Positions 50,410 to 57,983 of a stretch of 64,000 nucleotides of DNA are shown here, piece by piece. This stretch comes from a virus. Positions within the stretch are counted from its first letter, which is position 1. Each line of letters starts with the position of its first letter. Location: positions 1-64,000 of the IMG/VR virus record IMGVR_UViG_3300046780_000464, one strand, 5' to 3'. The notes below the pieces were generated by a model. That model did no database searches, had not been told where the DNA came from, and saw nothing but the letters and a program-made list of their open reading frames with translations. A program made the position numbers and the translations under genes.

Positions 50410-51680
50410 CACTTTAACTTATAATTCTGGGTGGACTGCCCCACATAAGGGTCACTAGACAGTACAACATCGTGTGGATTAGGACTGACACTTAAATAAG
50501 TGGTCGTATTGTTGTAGAATGAGTTGTATTCCATCACTGCCTTAGTTCTATCAATTTGAACAAGCGTACTGGGAGTAGTTACTGCCAACCCTGCTTTACC
50601 CACCCCGGTATGATTGGTGATCAAATTACCCATGATGGTAGTAACTGGTAATGTCGAGACATCAGTAATATTTATACCATGTCCGGCATTCCCATCTATA
50701 GTATTGTTAGCTATAAGGTTTCCCCAATAGTTCCCGGCTGTGTACACTCCATCTCCACCGTTCTTGGCAATTATACAGTTAATCAGTGCCATACCAGCAG
50801 AGACAACTACACCCGGTCCAATACAGTCGTGAATATTACAATTTTCGATCATACTTCCTGGATTATTACCAGCAGCAATACCAGCATTATTCTTACCAAC
50901 ACGTTGTGTTACAGACGAAAAGACTTCGCAGGAGATTACTGACCCGTTGATGTGACCAATACATGCATCCCAACCGTTCTGATCAAAAACACAACGGTAT
51001 ACTGTGGTGAAATCACACTGAATAGTTGTTCCCCAATTCCCTCCCGCAACTAAACACAACAAAGAAATTTTTAGATAGGATGAAGCGTAAAACAGCAAAC
51101 CGGCAGCACCACCTAGTGCATTGCACAGTATACAGGCCATACCGCCCGAAGTAGTACCATCGTAACCAGGAGTAGCTGGGTCGGTCGCGTAAGTTATAAA
51201 TCCATTCGTATTATCCCCTGCAACCGGGTTAAAATAGGCTGGTGGCTGGTAGTCATAAACATAGCTAGAATAGTTAGGTATTCCTGACCCTAGAATATAA
51301 ATTGTATTTCCGGGTACTAATGGTCCGCTACTCGTTGTATTTGTCCAGAAATCAGCCCAAGCCCCGCCTAGTTGCCAACTGGCACCTGAGAATGTACCTA
51401 ACGCGCGATCTACTACCACATTGGAAGCGTTAGTGAAGGCGGTGACGAAGTAAAACCCCTGCCCTGCAATATTGATGGCGTTACCCACCATTGCAGAAGT
51501 GAAACCGGACGCGGTAAATGTGGTGGTTCCGGTAGCGGACCCGTTGGTTCCGCTGGCTTGCGCCGCATCCTGCTGACTGTAATCGGTTCCCGCGCCAGCT
51601 ATGCCGGGATCGTACCCGCCGCCATTGGCATTGTTACCAAGTGGTCTGGCACGCCAAATTGTGGTTAGGTTGACAGCCAT
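50409..51680 (-). CDS. Parallel beta-helix protein (tailspike-like), 423 aa
   Basis: N-terminal ~60 residues contain a Gly/Asn/Thr-rich adhesive part, then GNAINIAGQGFYFVTAFTNA and a region with short strands. From about residue 210 a series of PbH1-type turns is visible: YRCVFDQNGWDACIGHIN, IENCNIHDCIGPGVVV, LINCIIAKNGGDGVYTAG and LIANNTIDGNAGHGINITD. This is the parallel beta-helix of many tailspikes and pectate-lyase-like proteins, which often cleave or bind polysaccharide. No catalytic residues can be assigned. Confidence 0.7.
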   Translation of the reverse strand: MAVNLTTIWRARPLGNNANGGGYDPGIAGAGTDYSQQDAAQASGTNGSATGTTTFTASGFTSAMVGNAINIAGQGFYFVTAFTNASNVVVDRALGTFSGASWQLGGAWADFWTNTTSSGPLVPGNTIYILGSGIPNYSSYVYDYQPPAYFNPVAGDNTNGFITYATDPATPGYDGTTSGGMACILCNALGGAAGLLFYASSYLKISLLCLVAGGNWGTTIQCDFTTVYRCVFDQNGWDACIGHINGSVISCEVFSSVTQRVGKNNAGIAAGNNPGSMIENCNIHDCIGPGVVVSAGMALINCIIAKNGGDGVYTAGNYWGNLIANNTIDGNAGHGINITDVSTLPVTTIMGNLITNHTGVGKAGLAVTTPSTLVQIDRTKAVMEYNSFYNNTTTYLSVSPNPHDVVLSSDPYVGQSTQNYKLK

Positions 51681-52012
51681 CAGCTAACACTTGAGTTGCC
51701 CGGCCCGGTCGCCAGCACGGCAGCGGCTTGATTGTTCGCCGTGAAGTAATCCGTGTGCATCTGCTGAAGTGTACCAAACAGATTGGTAACTTGTGTGTCG
51801 GTCAACTCTGAGCAGCCAGCGAGGCTGCTCGCATCGTGAATGACGGTGCCTTGTGGCGGGCCGATAATGCCCAAGATGGTACTATTCCAGCCAAGGATCA
51901 ACGCCTCAATCTGATTCATAACCCTGAACCACTCGATAGTCGTCGCTCGCTGCATCTGCACGAAATTATGCAGTTGCACCAGTTGCTCTGGAGTTGCGGT
52001 TGCTACTGCCAT
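51680..52012 (-). CDS. Hypothetical virion-region protein, 110 aa
   Basis: The start at 52012 follows a GGGAGTACCGCG box. The longer frame to 52048 would overlap the upstream gene. The product is helical with ATPEQLVQLHNFVQMQRATT and EWFRVMNQIEALILGWNSTI, then a Gly/Pro turn and TDTQVTNLFGTLQQMHTDYF. It could be a small assembly protein or chaperone for a fibre. Family unknown. Confidence 0.6.
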   Translation of the reverse strand: MAVATATPEQLVQLHNFVQMQRATTIEWFRVMNQIEALILGWNSTILGIIGPPQGTVIHDASSLAGCSELTDTQVTNLFGTLQQMHTDYFTANNQAAAVLATGPGNSSVS

Positions 52013-52025
52013 CGCGGTACTCCCT

Positions 52026-52409
52026 TTATGCGTTCCCAGCAGTAACACTAAAACTGGTAACGGTCACCGTCTGACCAGACGTAATCGAGGTATTGTTAAG
52101 TACAAGATCGGTGGCGACATTCCCCTGAATATGGCAGGTACCGGCAGCGTCATACATTCGAAAGCTTGAAGCAGTACCAGTTGCAGCGGCACTAACAGTC
52201 CAAGCACCAGCAATAGTTGTCACACCAGCAACAGAGGTTAGAAAGGTCGCTGGAAGTGCAATCGTTGCCACAGGTCCAGCAGGATCAGCCGCAGTACAGC
52301 TCGCTGGCTCGGCACCCGTAAATATCTTCAATAAACCAGCTGTGCCGATAGACGTTTGGATTTGGCCAATCTGGTTATTGCGTAAGGCCGTGCCGTATTG
52401 AAACGTCAT
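52026..52409 (-). CDS. Small beta-sandwich structural protein, 127 aa
   Basis: It reads MTFQYGTALRNNQIGQIQTS, then LLKIFTGAEPASCTAADPAG, VATIALPATFLTSVAGV and SFRMYDAAGTCHIQGNVATD. This is the pattern of short phage tail or decoration proteins that pair a helix with a beta-sandwich. It overlaps the GT9-FkbM gene's end by 35 bases. A minor decoration or fibre-tip role is possible. Confidence 0.6.
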   Translation of the reverse strand: MTFQYGTALRNNQIGQIQTSIGTAGLLKIFTGAEPASCTAADPAGPVATIALPATFLTSVAGVTTIAGAWTVSAAATGTASSFRMYDAAGTCHIQGNVATDLVLNNTSITSGQTVTVTSFSVTAGNA

Positions 52410-54168
52410 GGTCTAGTTCCTTTTCCTCAGGGACACAAAACAGGTTTAGAGAAACCAAGTTATTGTGTCCAATAACATAAGGTGGATGATGCTGATAAAT
52501 TCGATAATTCATCTCTCTGAGTAAGGCATGTAAACGTTCACGTTTATCTTCTCGATCATCTTCTAAATACAAGTAAGGTCTATGCTCTGAAATAAGAGGC
52601 CATGCCCCCATCAATACGTTCCACTCCATACCCTCAACATCGGCTTTGATTAGTTTTAGATTAGTAACTAAATGCCTTAAATCAACTAACATCATCATAG
52701 TAATCTTCTGACCTGAACTACCCGCAGGCAGCATTGAAATGCCACCAAAATTAACACCCAATGCTTGATAATCAACAATTGGAACAACACAACTTCCGAC
52801 TTCAGAACCGGCAGCGGCATTGATTGCCTGAACATTAGAAATATCATTAAGAGCAAGATTACCACACAAAGTGTTAAACAACGTGGTTTGAGGTTCTATA
52901 GCAATAACAGACCTACACATTCTAGCTAGTGGAATAGTGTGACAGCCGATATTCGCACCAACTTCAATAACGCAATCATCTGGTTGTAAAATCTGTCTAA
53001 ACAGATCAACTTCACCCTCGGAATATTCACCATGTTCAGAGAGAAACTTACCCATATAAGGGTCACCAGGAAAGTAAATCAGACGTCCATGCTTGTAAGT
53101 ACAAATATCGGTACTCTGTTTCGGTGACGCTGTAGTAACCGACACTGTTCCCGTGGCCAACAACTTATGTGCCTCCTGCACAATAGACTTAACCGATATA
53201 TCACTAATACAAGCTGCGCCTGTTTGCTCTTCGTTCTGCCTGCATGTTACCATATTATCATGTAGTCGATGACAAGGCCAACAATCAACTCTATTGACAT
53301 CGGCGTGTAGAGTTGATGTTCTCACCCAATATTTAGTAATGTTCTCAGGGGAAGCATGGGATAACATTACAATCTTTGGCATGTCACGCATAGCGCAGGC
53401 CCACAATACACCAGTATCTGGACCAATAACCAAGTCAGCCTGTTGTGCAAATGTCAAACTGCGTCTAATCGGCCATTCGTCACCAGGTTCAGTGATTGCT
53501 CTTCTTAATCCGTTAGCATCCCCATTTATCTTAATCAGATCAGCTCGAATTAGATTAGCTAGTTCTAGTTCACGCGACGATCCCATCAATACTACTGGAA
53601 GTTTTATTTCCTGTATTAGCTTGGCAATGATTGATGGTGCATAAGGATGTATCTTATCACACCGCGTACCTTTAATCACCCAGGCAATAAAGTGACCACC
53701 AATTTTCTGTTTGATTGCTTGGGCATCAGAGACTTCTTCTTTAGTTGGGTAGAAAGCAGGCGCTATTTCATCATAAGGAATTAGTGCAATATCATGTGCT
53801 ACTTCTAGATAAGAACGATTAGCGATCTTGTGTCTAGCCTCTTTGGGCCACTGGAACTGATATTGGCTAGAAAAGAATGCCTGCTGAAACTCAATCGAAT
53901 GTGACAAGTTTATATAGAATTCAAATTCCTTTGATCTAATCCAGTGCCAATTAGGACCACTTTCAAGAGGAATGTCTTCCGGAGCATGTACAGATAACTT
54001 GTCAATGTAAGGATTATTTTCAAATACTACATGATGTGGTGATGCACTGATTACTTCAACATGCCCATAACGCTTCTTAAGTCCCGGTAAAACCGAAGAG
54101 GTTACAATATTGTCACCAATACCACCACCACGGGTGACACCGGCCCATCCCTTATTACCAATAACCAT
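52375..54168 (-). CDS. Glycosyltransferase family 9 - FkbM methyltransferase fusion
   Basis: 597 residues. Residues 1 to about 330 resemble heptosyltransferase-like GT9: GWAGVTRGGGIGDNIVTSSV near the start (a nucleotide-sugar site), then VVLMGSSRELELANLIRADL and QQADLVIGPDTGVLWACAMR. Residues about 395-560 form an FkbM-type SAM methyltransferase with CVIEVGANIGCHTIPLARM, VIAIEPQTTLFNTLCGN and IKADVEGMEWNVLMGAWPL. A bifunctional enzyme could glycosylate and O-methylate a virion component or surface glycan. It is located among virion genes, which favours self-modification of virion proteins. The substrate is unknown. Confidence 0.82.
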   Translation of the reverse strand: MVIGNKGWAGVTRGGGIGDNIVTSSVLPGLKKRYGHVEVISASPHHVVFENNPYIDKLSVHAPEDIPLESGPNWHWIRSKEFEFYINLSHSIEFQQAFFSSQYQFQWPKEARHKIANRSYLEVAHDIALIPYDEIAPAFYPTKEEVSDAQAIKQKIGGHFIAWVIKGTRCDKIHPYAPSIIAKLIQEIKLPVVLMGSSRELELANLIRADLIKINGDANGLRRAITEPGDEWPIRRSLTFAQQADLVIGPDTGVLWACAMRDMPKIVMLSHASPENITKYWVRTSTLHADVNRVDCWPCHRLHDNMVTCRQNEEQTGAACISDISVKSIVQEAHKLLATGTVSVTTASPKQSTDICTYKHGRLIYFPGDPYMGKFLSEHGEYSEGEVDLFRQILQPDDCVIEVGANIGCHTIPLARMCRSVIAIEPQTTLFNTLCGNLALNDISNVQAINAAAGSEVGSCVVPIVDYQALGVNFGGISMLPAGSSGQKITMMMLVDLRHLVTNLKLIKADVEGMEWNVLMGAWPLISEHRPYLYLEDDREDKRERLHALLREMNYRIYQHHPPYVIGHNNLVSLNLFCVPEEKELDHDVSIRHGLTQ

Positions 54169-54173
54169 TCTAA

Positions 54174-54419
54174 CTATATCTTTCTAAAATGAGGACTTTT
54201 CCAACCGGAATCTTCTGCTTCGTCTTCGTCAGTATCTTCTTCGTCATCTTCTTTATCTTCGTCGTTGTCTTCACTATCATCAGCAACTAACCACTTTATC
54301 TCACCATCATCAAACAAGATCTTGACTATAGTTGCATCATCACGCTCTGCTGGTGCCATATCTTCATCAAGATATACCACTGATGCAGGACGCCCATCTA
54401 TTTCACGATGTTCAATCAT
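54174..54419 (-). CDS. Small acidic protein, 81 aa
   Basis: N-terminal beta-hairpin-like part (REIDGRPASVVYLDEDM; TIVKILFDDGEIKWLVAD), then a highly acidic stretch (DNDEDKEDDEEDTDEDEAED) and a short basic end (HFRKI). It is coupled to the polyvalent protein gene (ATGA). Acidic tails like this can be scaffold-like or DNA mimics. No family is recognised. Confidence 0.6.
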   Translation of the reverse strand: MIEHREIDGRPASVVYLDEDMAPAERDDATIVKILFDDGEIKWLVADDSEDNDEDKEDDEEDTDEDEAEDSGWKSPHFRKI

Positions 54420-56428
54420 TTCTGTATCTTTGGTACATTCGGGAATCTCTCTAAAATCGCCTTATAAACCTTCTTCCAAGGGTTAGGATCCCTATACCAA
54501 ATTGGTAAATCTTTCTCGTTCAATATACCTTCCCAATCTAATGCAGCCATTTCAGCTAAAGTCTCATGAATTGGCAATCTAGTACTGGAAGTGTGACCAT
54601 CCTCGTATGACTTCCACCAATCCCGACTATAATCAGTCAATCCATCATGCTTCTGTAATGCAGAAGCAGGCATAAGTCCAATTGCGGCATAAGTGGGATA
54701 ATCCCTGTTGACCTCTTCAATTGAGAGATCATTAGGATAGATCTCAGCCCTTTTCTTATGGAATTCAGCTTGTTCCTTCTCATATTGTCGCTTAACCGCT
54801 TCCCACTTTTGATGCATTACTTCATGAGCTGTAACTGCGCAAATAGAGCGACTACTAACGTTCTTTTGATAAATCTTAATAATCCCTGTATTCAGGAAAG
54901 CATGACCAGCAACCCTAAACCTACGACCATTCAATCTATCGGTTGGCGTTGCCTTGCTTATCTTGATCTTCTTATCAGGATAATCTAATTCCTCAGCGAC
55001 CAAGCTCTTTACTTCCTTCGCTTCCTCATCAGTTAAACGATGACTGAGACTAATGGAAGCCTTAGTTGCCATCTCACTAGATTCTTTTAAGTGATCAAAC
55101 GTATGCTGAAGTTCAGTATCAAGTTCCTCCGGTTGAATAACCTTCGTACCCTTCCATTCCCTTAATCTAAACTCTGATGGGCGCCCCCACGAACCGCCAC
55201 TTATATCTATCGCTATATTGGCATTCTTAAATGCTTCTATTGTTTGCGCTTCAACGGTATGATAATAACCCATTGGATCAATGATCTGCTTAATCCTTTC
55301 CCTTGGAGTTAGAGTCTTCTTCTTGATTGCCTTTTCTGTTTGCTTTGATTCCGTACCAGTATCTACTGGACCACCACCATGACCATGCACCCTTTGTAAG
55401 AATTCCGCAATACCCTTCTGGCCAATAATCAGCTTTGAAGGTTTACCTGTGGGTGGCAGATGTTTGATTGCATTGCTATTCCCACTCATTCCGATAAAAC
55501 CGACATGATGCCCTGTTTCCGGATGGTGGTATATTTCTGTTTTAGAGAAATCAGGATGCTCTATATACCCTGCATCCTTCAACTGCTTTATCAATTTAGG
55601 TGAAGCACTACCTTTCTTGGCGAACTTGCCAGTCTTGTCTCTAGGATGCACTTCTTCTGACCAGGTACCTTCTGGTGCATCATAGGCAAGAAGGTTCGGT
55701 AAACGACAAAATAGAAATTGCCTAAGTGCTGCATCCTGTGCGGGATTCTTGAATTCAGCGTCTTCACCAGGCTCCCGATACCTATCACGCTCGGCCTGTA
55801 GTTGATACAATTGTTGAATAATATTTGAAGGCATGTTTCGAGCAAGTTCTAAAATATCAGGGTCTAGTGGGACGGGATCTTCGTCCTCTGCAATATCTTT
55901 CAACTTCTCTAATGATGCCTTTACTCCTGGATGAAGTGGTTCAGGTAATTCATTCAATCCACGCCAAAGATAAGCTGAATGTTCACTGTTTAATGTAGGT
56001 TCAAATTCATCCTCTACCGGACAAGCAAAAGTAGTATGATCCCAACCAAATGGTGTGCGTTTAGTCTCTACTTTAATCCACTGACCATCATCTTCTGGAC
56101 AATGACCAAGTTCTTCTTCACATTCACGACGGACCGCATCATACTCACCCTCACCCTCATCAACCTTACCACCGGGCCAGGACCAAGTATCAGCCCAATT
56201 TTCTTCTGATGCTGATCGTTTTACAAATAGGACCTTATTTTGTGGGGTAAAGAATGCTACACTTGCCGCCTTACCTTTAGGTTCATCCGGGGCTGCATCC
56301 CCATAATTACAGCAAACATCTAAATCATACTTATCTTTTCTCTGTTTAGCGCTCTCATCAAACGCTAATGACAGGAGCGGCAGCCTTCCAATCAGGTATT
56401 CCCTAAGGCCAGTCGTCATCAAACTCAC
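54416..56428 (-). CDS. Polyvalent head protein with Nudix and zincin-like protease domains
   Basis: 670 residues. The Nudix hydrolase domain (about 50-165) has a complete Nudix box at 87-109 (G-x5-E-x7-R-E-C-E-E-E-L-G). Residues 261-271 carry the HPRDKTGKFAKKG linker found in other phage head proteins. Residues about 284-313 (LKDAGYIEHPDFSKTEIYHH) weakly resemble a HicA-like fold. HEVMH at 535-539 is a zinc metallopeptidase motif in a helix. Multi-enzyme head proteins of this kind are injected with DNA in other phages. The start could be GTG 56428 or ATG 56419. Confidence 0.78.
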   Translation of the reverse strand: MSLMTTGLREYLIGRLPLLSLAFDESAKQRKDKYDLDVCCNYGDAAPDEPKGKAASVAFFTPQNKVLFVKRSASEENWADTWSWPGGKVDEGEGEYDAVRRECEEELGHCPEDDGQWIKVETKRTPFGWDHTTFACPVEDEFEPTLNSEHSAYLWRGLNELPEPLHPGVKASLEKLKDIAEDEDPVPLDPDILELARNMPSNIIQQLYQLQAERDRYREPGEDAEFKNPAQDAALRQFLFCRLPNLLAYDAPEGTWSEEVHPRDKTGKFAKKGSASPKLIKQLKDAGYIEHPDFSKTEIYHHPETGHHVGFIGMSGNSNAIKHLPPTGKPSKLIIGQKGIAEFLQRVHGHGGGPVDTGTESKQTEKAIKKKTLTPRERIKQIIDPMGYYHTVEAQTIEAFKNANIAIDISGGSWGRPSEFRLREWKGTKVIQPEELDTELQHTFDHLKESSEMATKASISLSHRLTDEEAKEVKSLVAEELDYPDKKIKISKATPTDRLNGRRFRVAGHAFLNTGIIKIYQKNVSSRSICAVTAHEVMHQKWEAVKRQYEKEQAEFHKKRAEIYPNDLSIEEVNRDYPTYAAIGLMPASALQKHDGLTDYSRDWWKSYEDGHTSSTRLPIHETLAEMAALDWEGILNEKDLPIWYRDPNPWKKVYKAILERFPNVPKIQK

Positions 56429-56513
56429 TATCAGGTGGTGGTGGTTTATCTAGCGCCCAACTGATTAAAGCTAAAACAACAACTCCAACTAGCAAGAAAT
56501 ATAGCCAAGTCAT
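56403..56513 (-). CDS. Small membrane peptide, 36 aa
   Basis: Found by hand translation. ATG 56513 opens MTWLYFLLVGVVVLALISWA followed by an acidic, Pro-rich tail (LDKPPPPDSEFDDDWP). It overlaps the start of the polyvalent protein gene by 26 bases. One hydrophobic span is clear. A role in lysis or membrane anchoring is possible but untested. Confidence 0.5.
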   Translation of the reverse strand: MTWLYFLLVGVVVLALISWALDKPPPPDSEFDDDWP

Positions 56514-56516
56514 AGG

Positions 56517-56541
56517 GCCCCGACCCTCCGTCGCTCGGGGC
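56517..56541 (-). terminator. GC-rich hairpin in the leader of the 36-aa gene
   Basis: GCCCCGA (56517-56523) pairs with TCGGGGC (56535-56541), leaving an 11-base loop. It lies between the stop of the 59-aa gene (56579) and the next ATG at 56513. It may be a weak terminator or a translational switch. Confidence 0.4.
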
Positions 56542-56578
56542 TACACGCCCACGAACTAGGCCACGGTCCGTAGAGGGT

Positions 56579-56758
56579 TTACCAAGTGGATAGTCCAGCT
56601 CTCCAACCAAGCGGAGGAAAACGAAGCGATCTACGAAGCATTATATCACGCACTTCACGACGCTTCCGCTCAATAGCGGCTTCTTTTTCCTTCGGTAACT
56701 TACCAGCCATTGGAAAATGACCGATACTATCAAGCACTCGAGTATCATCTTCAGGCAT
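56579..56758 (-). CDS. Small basic protein, 59 aa
   Basis: Found by hand translation. ATG 56758 follows GAGGAGG. The product is MPEDDTRVLDSIGHFPMAGK, then LPKEKEAAIERKRREVRDIM, then LRRSLRFPPLGWRAGLSTW. It has an acidic start and a long basic helix with a Pro/Arg/Trp tail. It may be a small DNA-binding or internal head protein. No family is recognised. Confidence 0.5.
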   Translation of the reverse strand: MPEDDTRVLDSIGHFPMAGKLPKEKEAAIERKRREVRDIMLRRSLRFPPLGWRAGLSTW

Positions 56759-56768
56759 TGGAACCTCC

Positions 56769-57407
56769 TCAGTGTGTAGATAGTTTCTTTGCTATCTCAC
56801 GAGCGGAGCCTACCGCCACACTCTCAGTACTTGAATCAACTGGAGTAGACCAGGATAGATAAATCACACCAACAAATGATTCAGGATTTGGTGGTATAGG
56901 AATTGCACATCCCCTTTTCATACCACGCTCGGCTAAACGCCTAGCGACAGGTGTACCATTTATATTCAAATCAACACAAACAGGGTGTCCTTCTAAAATA
57001 TCAACTAGTTTTCGTATATCTGACGCATGGTCCATAATAGGCAAGCGTCTTGGTGATGGAATTACAGGGCGTTCCCCATCATGCCGCCTAGCAGCAATAA
57101 ACCACTGAGAATTGGAAGAAATATCGACGGCCCAGACTTGGACGAGATCCGCATCTGTCTCTTGCGCAAGTAAATCGAGCGAGGCTGGAATTTCACTTGT
57201 CTTGAGTTCTGGTGCATTTGGTGTCAGCCAAGCCTCAAAGAGTTCATTACGTTTGTCATAAACAAAGAACCCAATACCACCAATTAACAATAGAACCACA
57301 ACAACTACAGCTTTCCACGGCTTATCTATAAAGGCAAGGATTGACGTTATTGTATCAACAAGCCAACCCTTGCTTGAAGAAGGAGGCGTCGGCGGTGGTT
57401 GTGTCAT
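56769..57407 (-). CDS. Membrane protein with GAF-like sensory domain, 212 aa
   Basis: N-terminal Pro/Ser-rich region, then a membrane span (KAVVVVVLLLIGGIGFFVYD), then a soluble domain with LAQETDADLVQVWAVDISSN, HPVCVDLNINGTPVARRL and ERGMKRGCAIPIPPNPESFV. This last part is the GAF-like pattern seen in signal proteins and in some phage membrane proteins. It could monitor or alter host signalling after infection. The match is by eye only. Confidence 0.6.
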   Translation of the reverse strand: MTQPPPTPPSSSKGWLVDTITSILAFIDKPWKAVVVVVLLLIGGIGFFVYDKRNELFEAWLTPNAPELKTSEIPASLDLLAQETDADLVQVWAVDISSNSQWFIAARRHDGERPVIPSPRRLPIMDHASDIRKLVDILEGHPVCVDLNINGTPVARRLAERGMKRGCAIPIPPNPESFVGVIYLSWSTPVDSSTESVAVGSAREIAKKLSTH

Positions 57408-57428
57408 AGGTCACCGCCGACATCTTAA

Positions 57429-57839
57429 TTAAGTTCTGGCCGATGGAGTTGGAGTCGGACCGGTCGGAACGGCAACAACAACCCATCCAGTCACTGGCGT
57501 CCAAGCCGTCTTGACTTCCCACTGAAGCGTGGGCGTTGGGGGTGTGGGTGTCGGCACTGGGGGCAGCACAATCGGATGCTCTGGGCGGACATAGCCGATG
57601 TCTACATCAATGCCCCAACCCGGATCGACCGGACCCTCTGGCGGCGGTTCGATGGGAACGGTGGGAGGTGGGAGAACGATCGGATGGGTCGGACGAAGGT
57701 AACCCAGTCCAAGATCGATACCGTAACCTGGATCAACCGGCGGATCTCCACCGGGCATTGGACCGCCACCGATTTCCAGTGACGGGTCGATTGCCGCGAC
57801 GACAACGGTTTCGCCGGGCCTCAGTTTAATGGCAGGCAT
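57429..57839 (-). CDS. Pro/Gly-rich protein with an internal duplication, 136 aa
   Basis: The start at 57839 (MPAIKLRPGETVVVAAIDPS) follows a GGAG box; a TTG at 57872 is less likely. Two similar repeats of about 40 residues follow, each with PGYGIDLGLGYLRPTHPIVL or PGWGIDVDIGYVRPEHPIVL preceded by Pro stretches. The C-terminal part is Pro/Thr-rich. The repeated Gly-Ile-Asp blocks suggest a rigid elongated protein, maybe a decoration. Function unknown. Confidence 0.55.
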   Translation of the reverse strand: MPAIKLRPGETVVVAAIDPSLEIGGGPMPGGDPPVDPGYGIDLGLGYLRPTHPIVLPPPTVPIEPPPEGPVDPGWGIDVDIGYVRPEHPIVLPPVPTPTPPTPTLQWEVKTAWTPVTGWVVVAVPTGPTPTPSART

Positions 57840-57872
57840 TCGCTTTACTCCACTGTGATTAGGATAAGGCAA

Positions 57873-57924
57873 GAGAACCGGGGCAAGTTACACTTTTGTC
57901 AGAAAGGAGACCACCCCGGTTCTC
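57873..57924 (-). terminator. Stem-loop upstream of the Pro-rich gene
   Basis: GAGAACCGGGG (57873-57883) pairs with CCCCGGTTCTC (57914-57924), with a 30-base loop. It lies between the 495-aa gene's stop at 57984 and the next start at 57839. It may act as a terminator or as a loop controlling expression of the small gene. Confidence 0.45.
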
Positions 57925-57983
57925 GCCTTGACAACTAGTGCCAAGCTCTATATTAAAGAATGATTGCTGCGGAATTATGGCGA

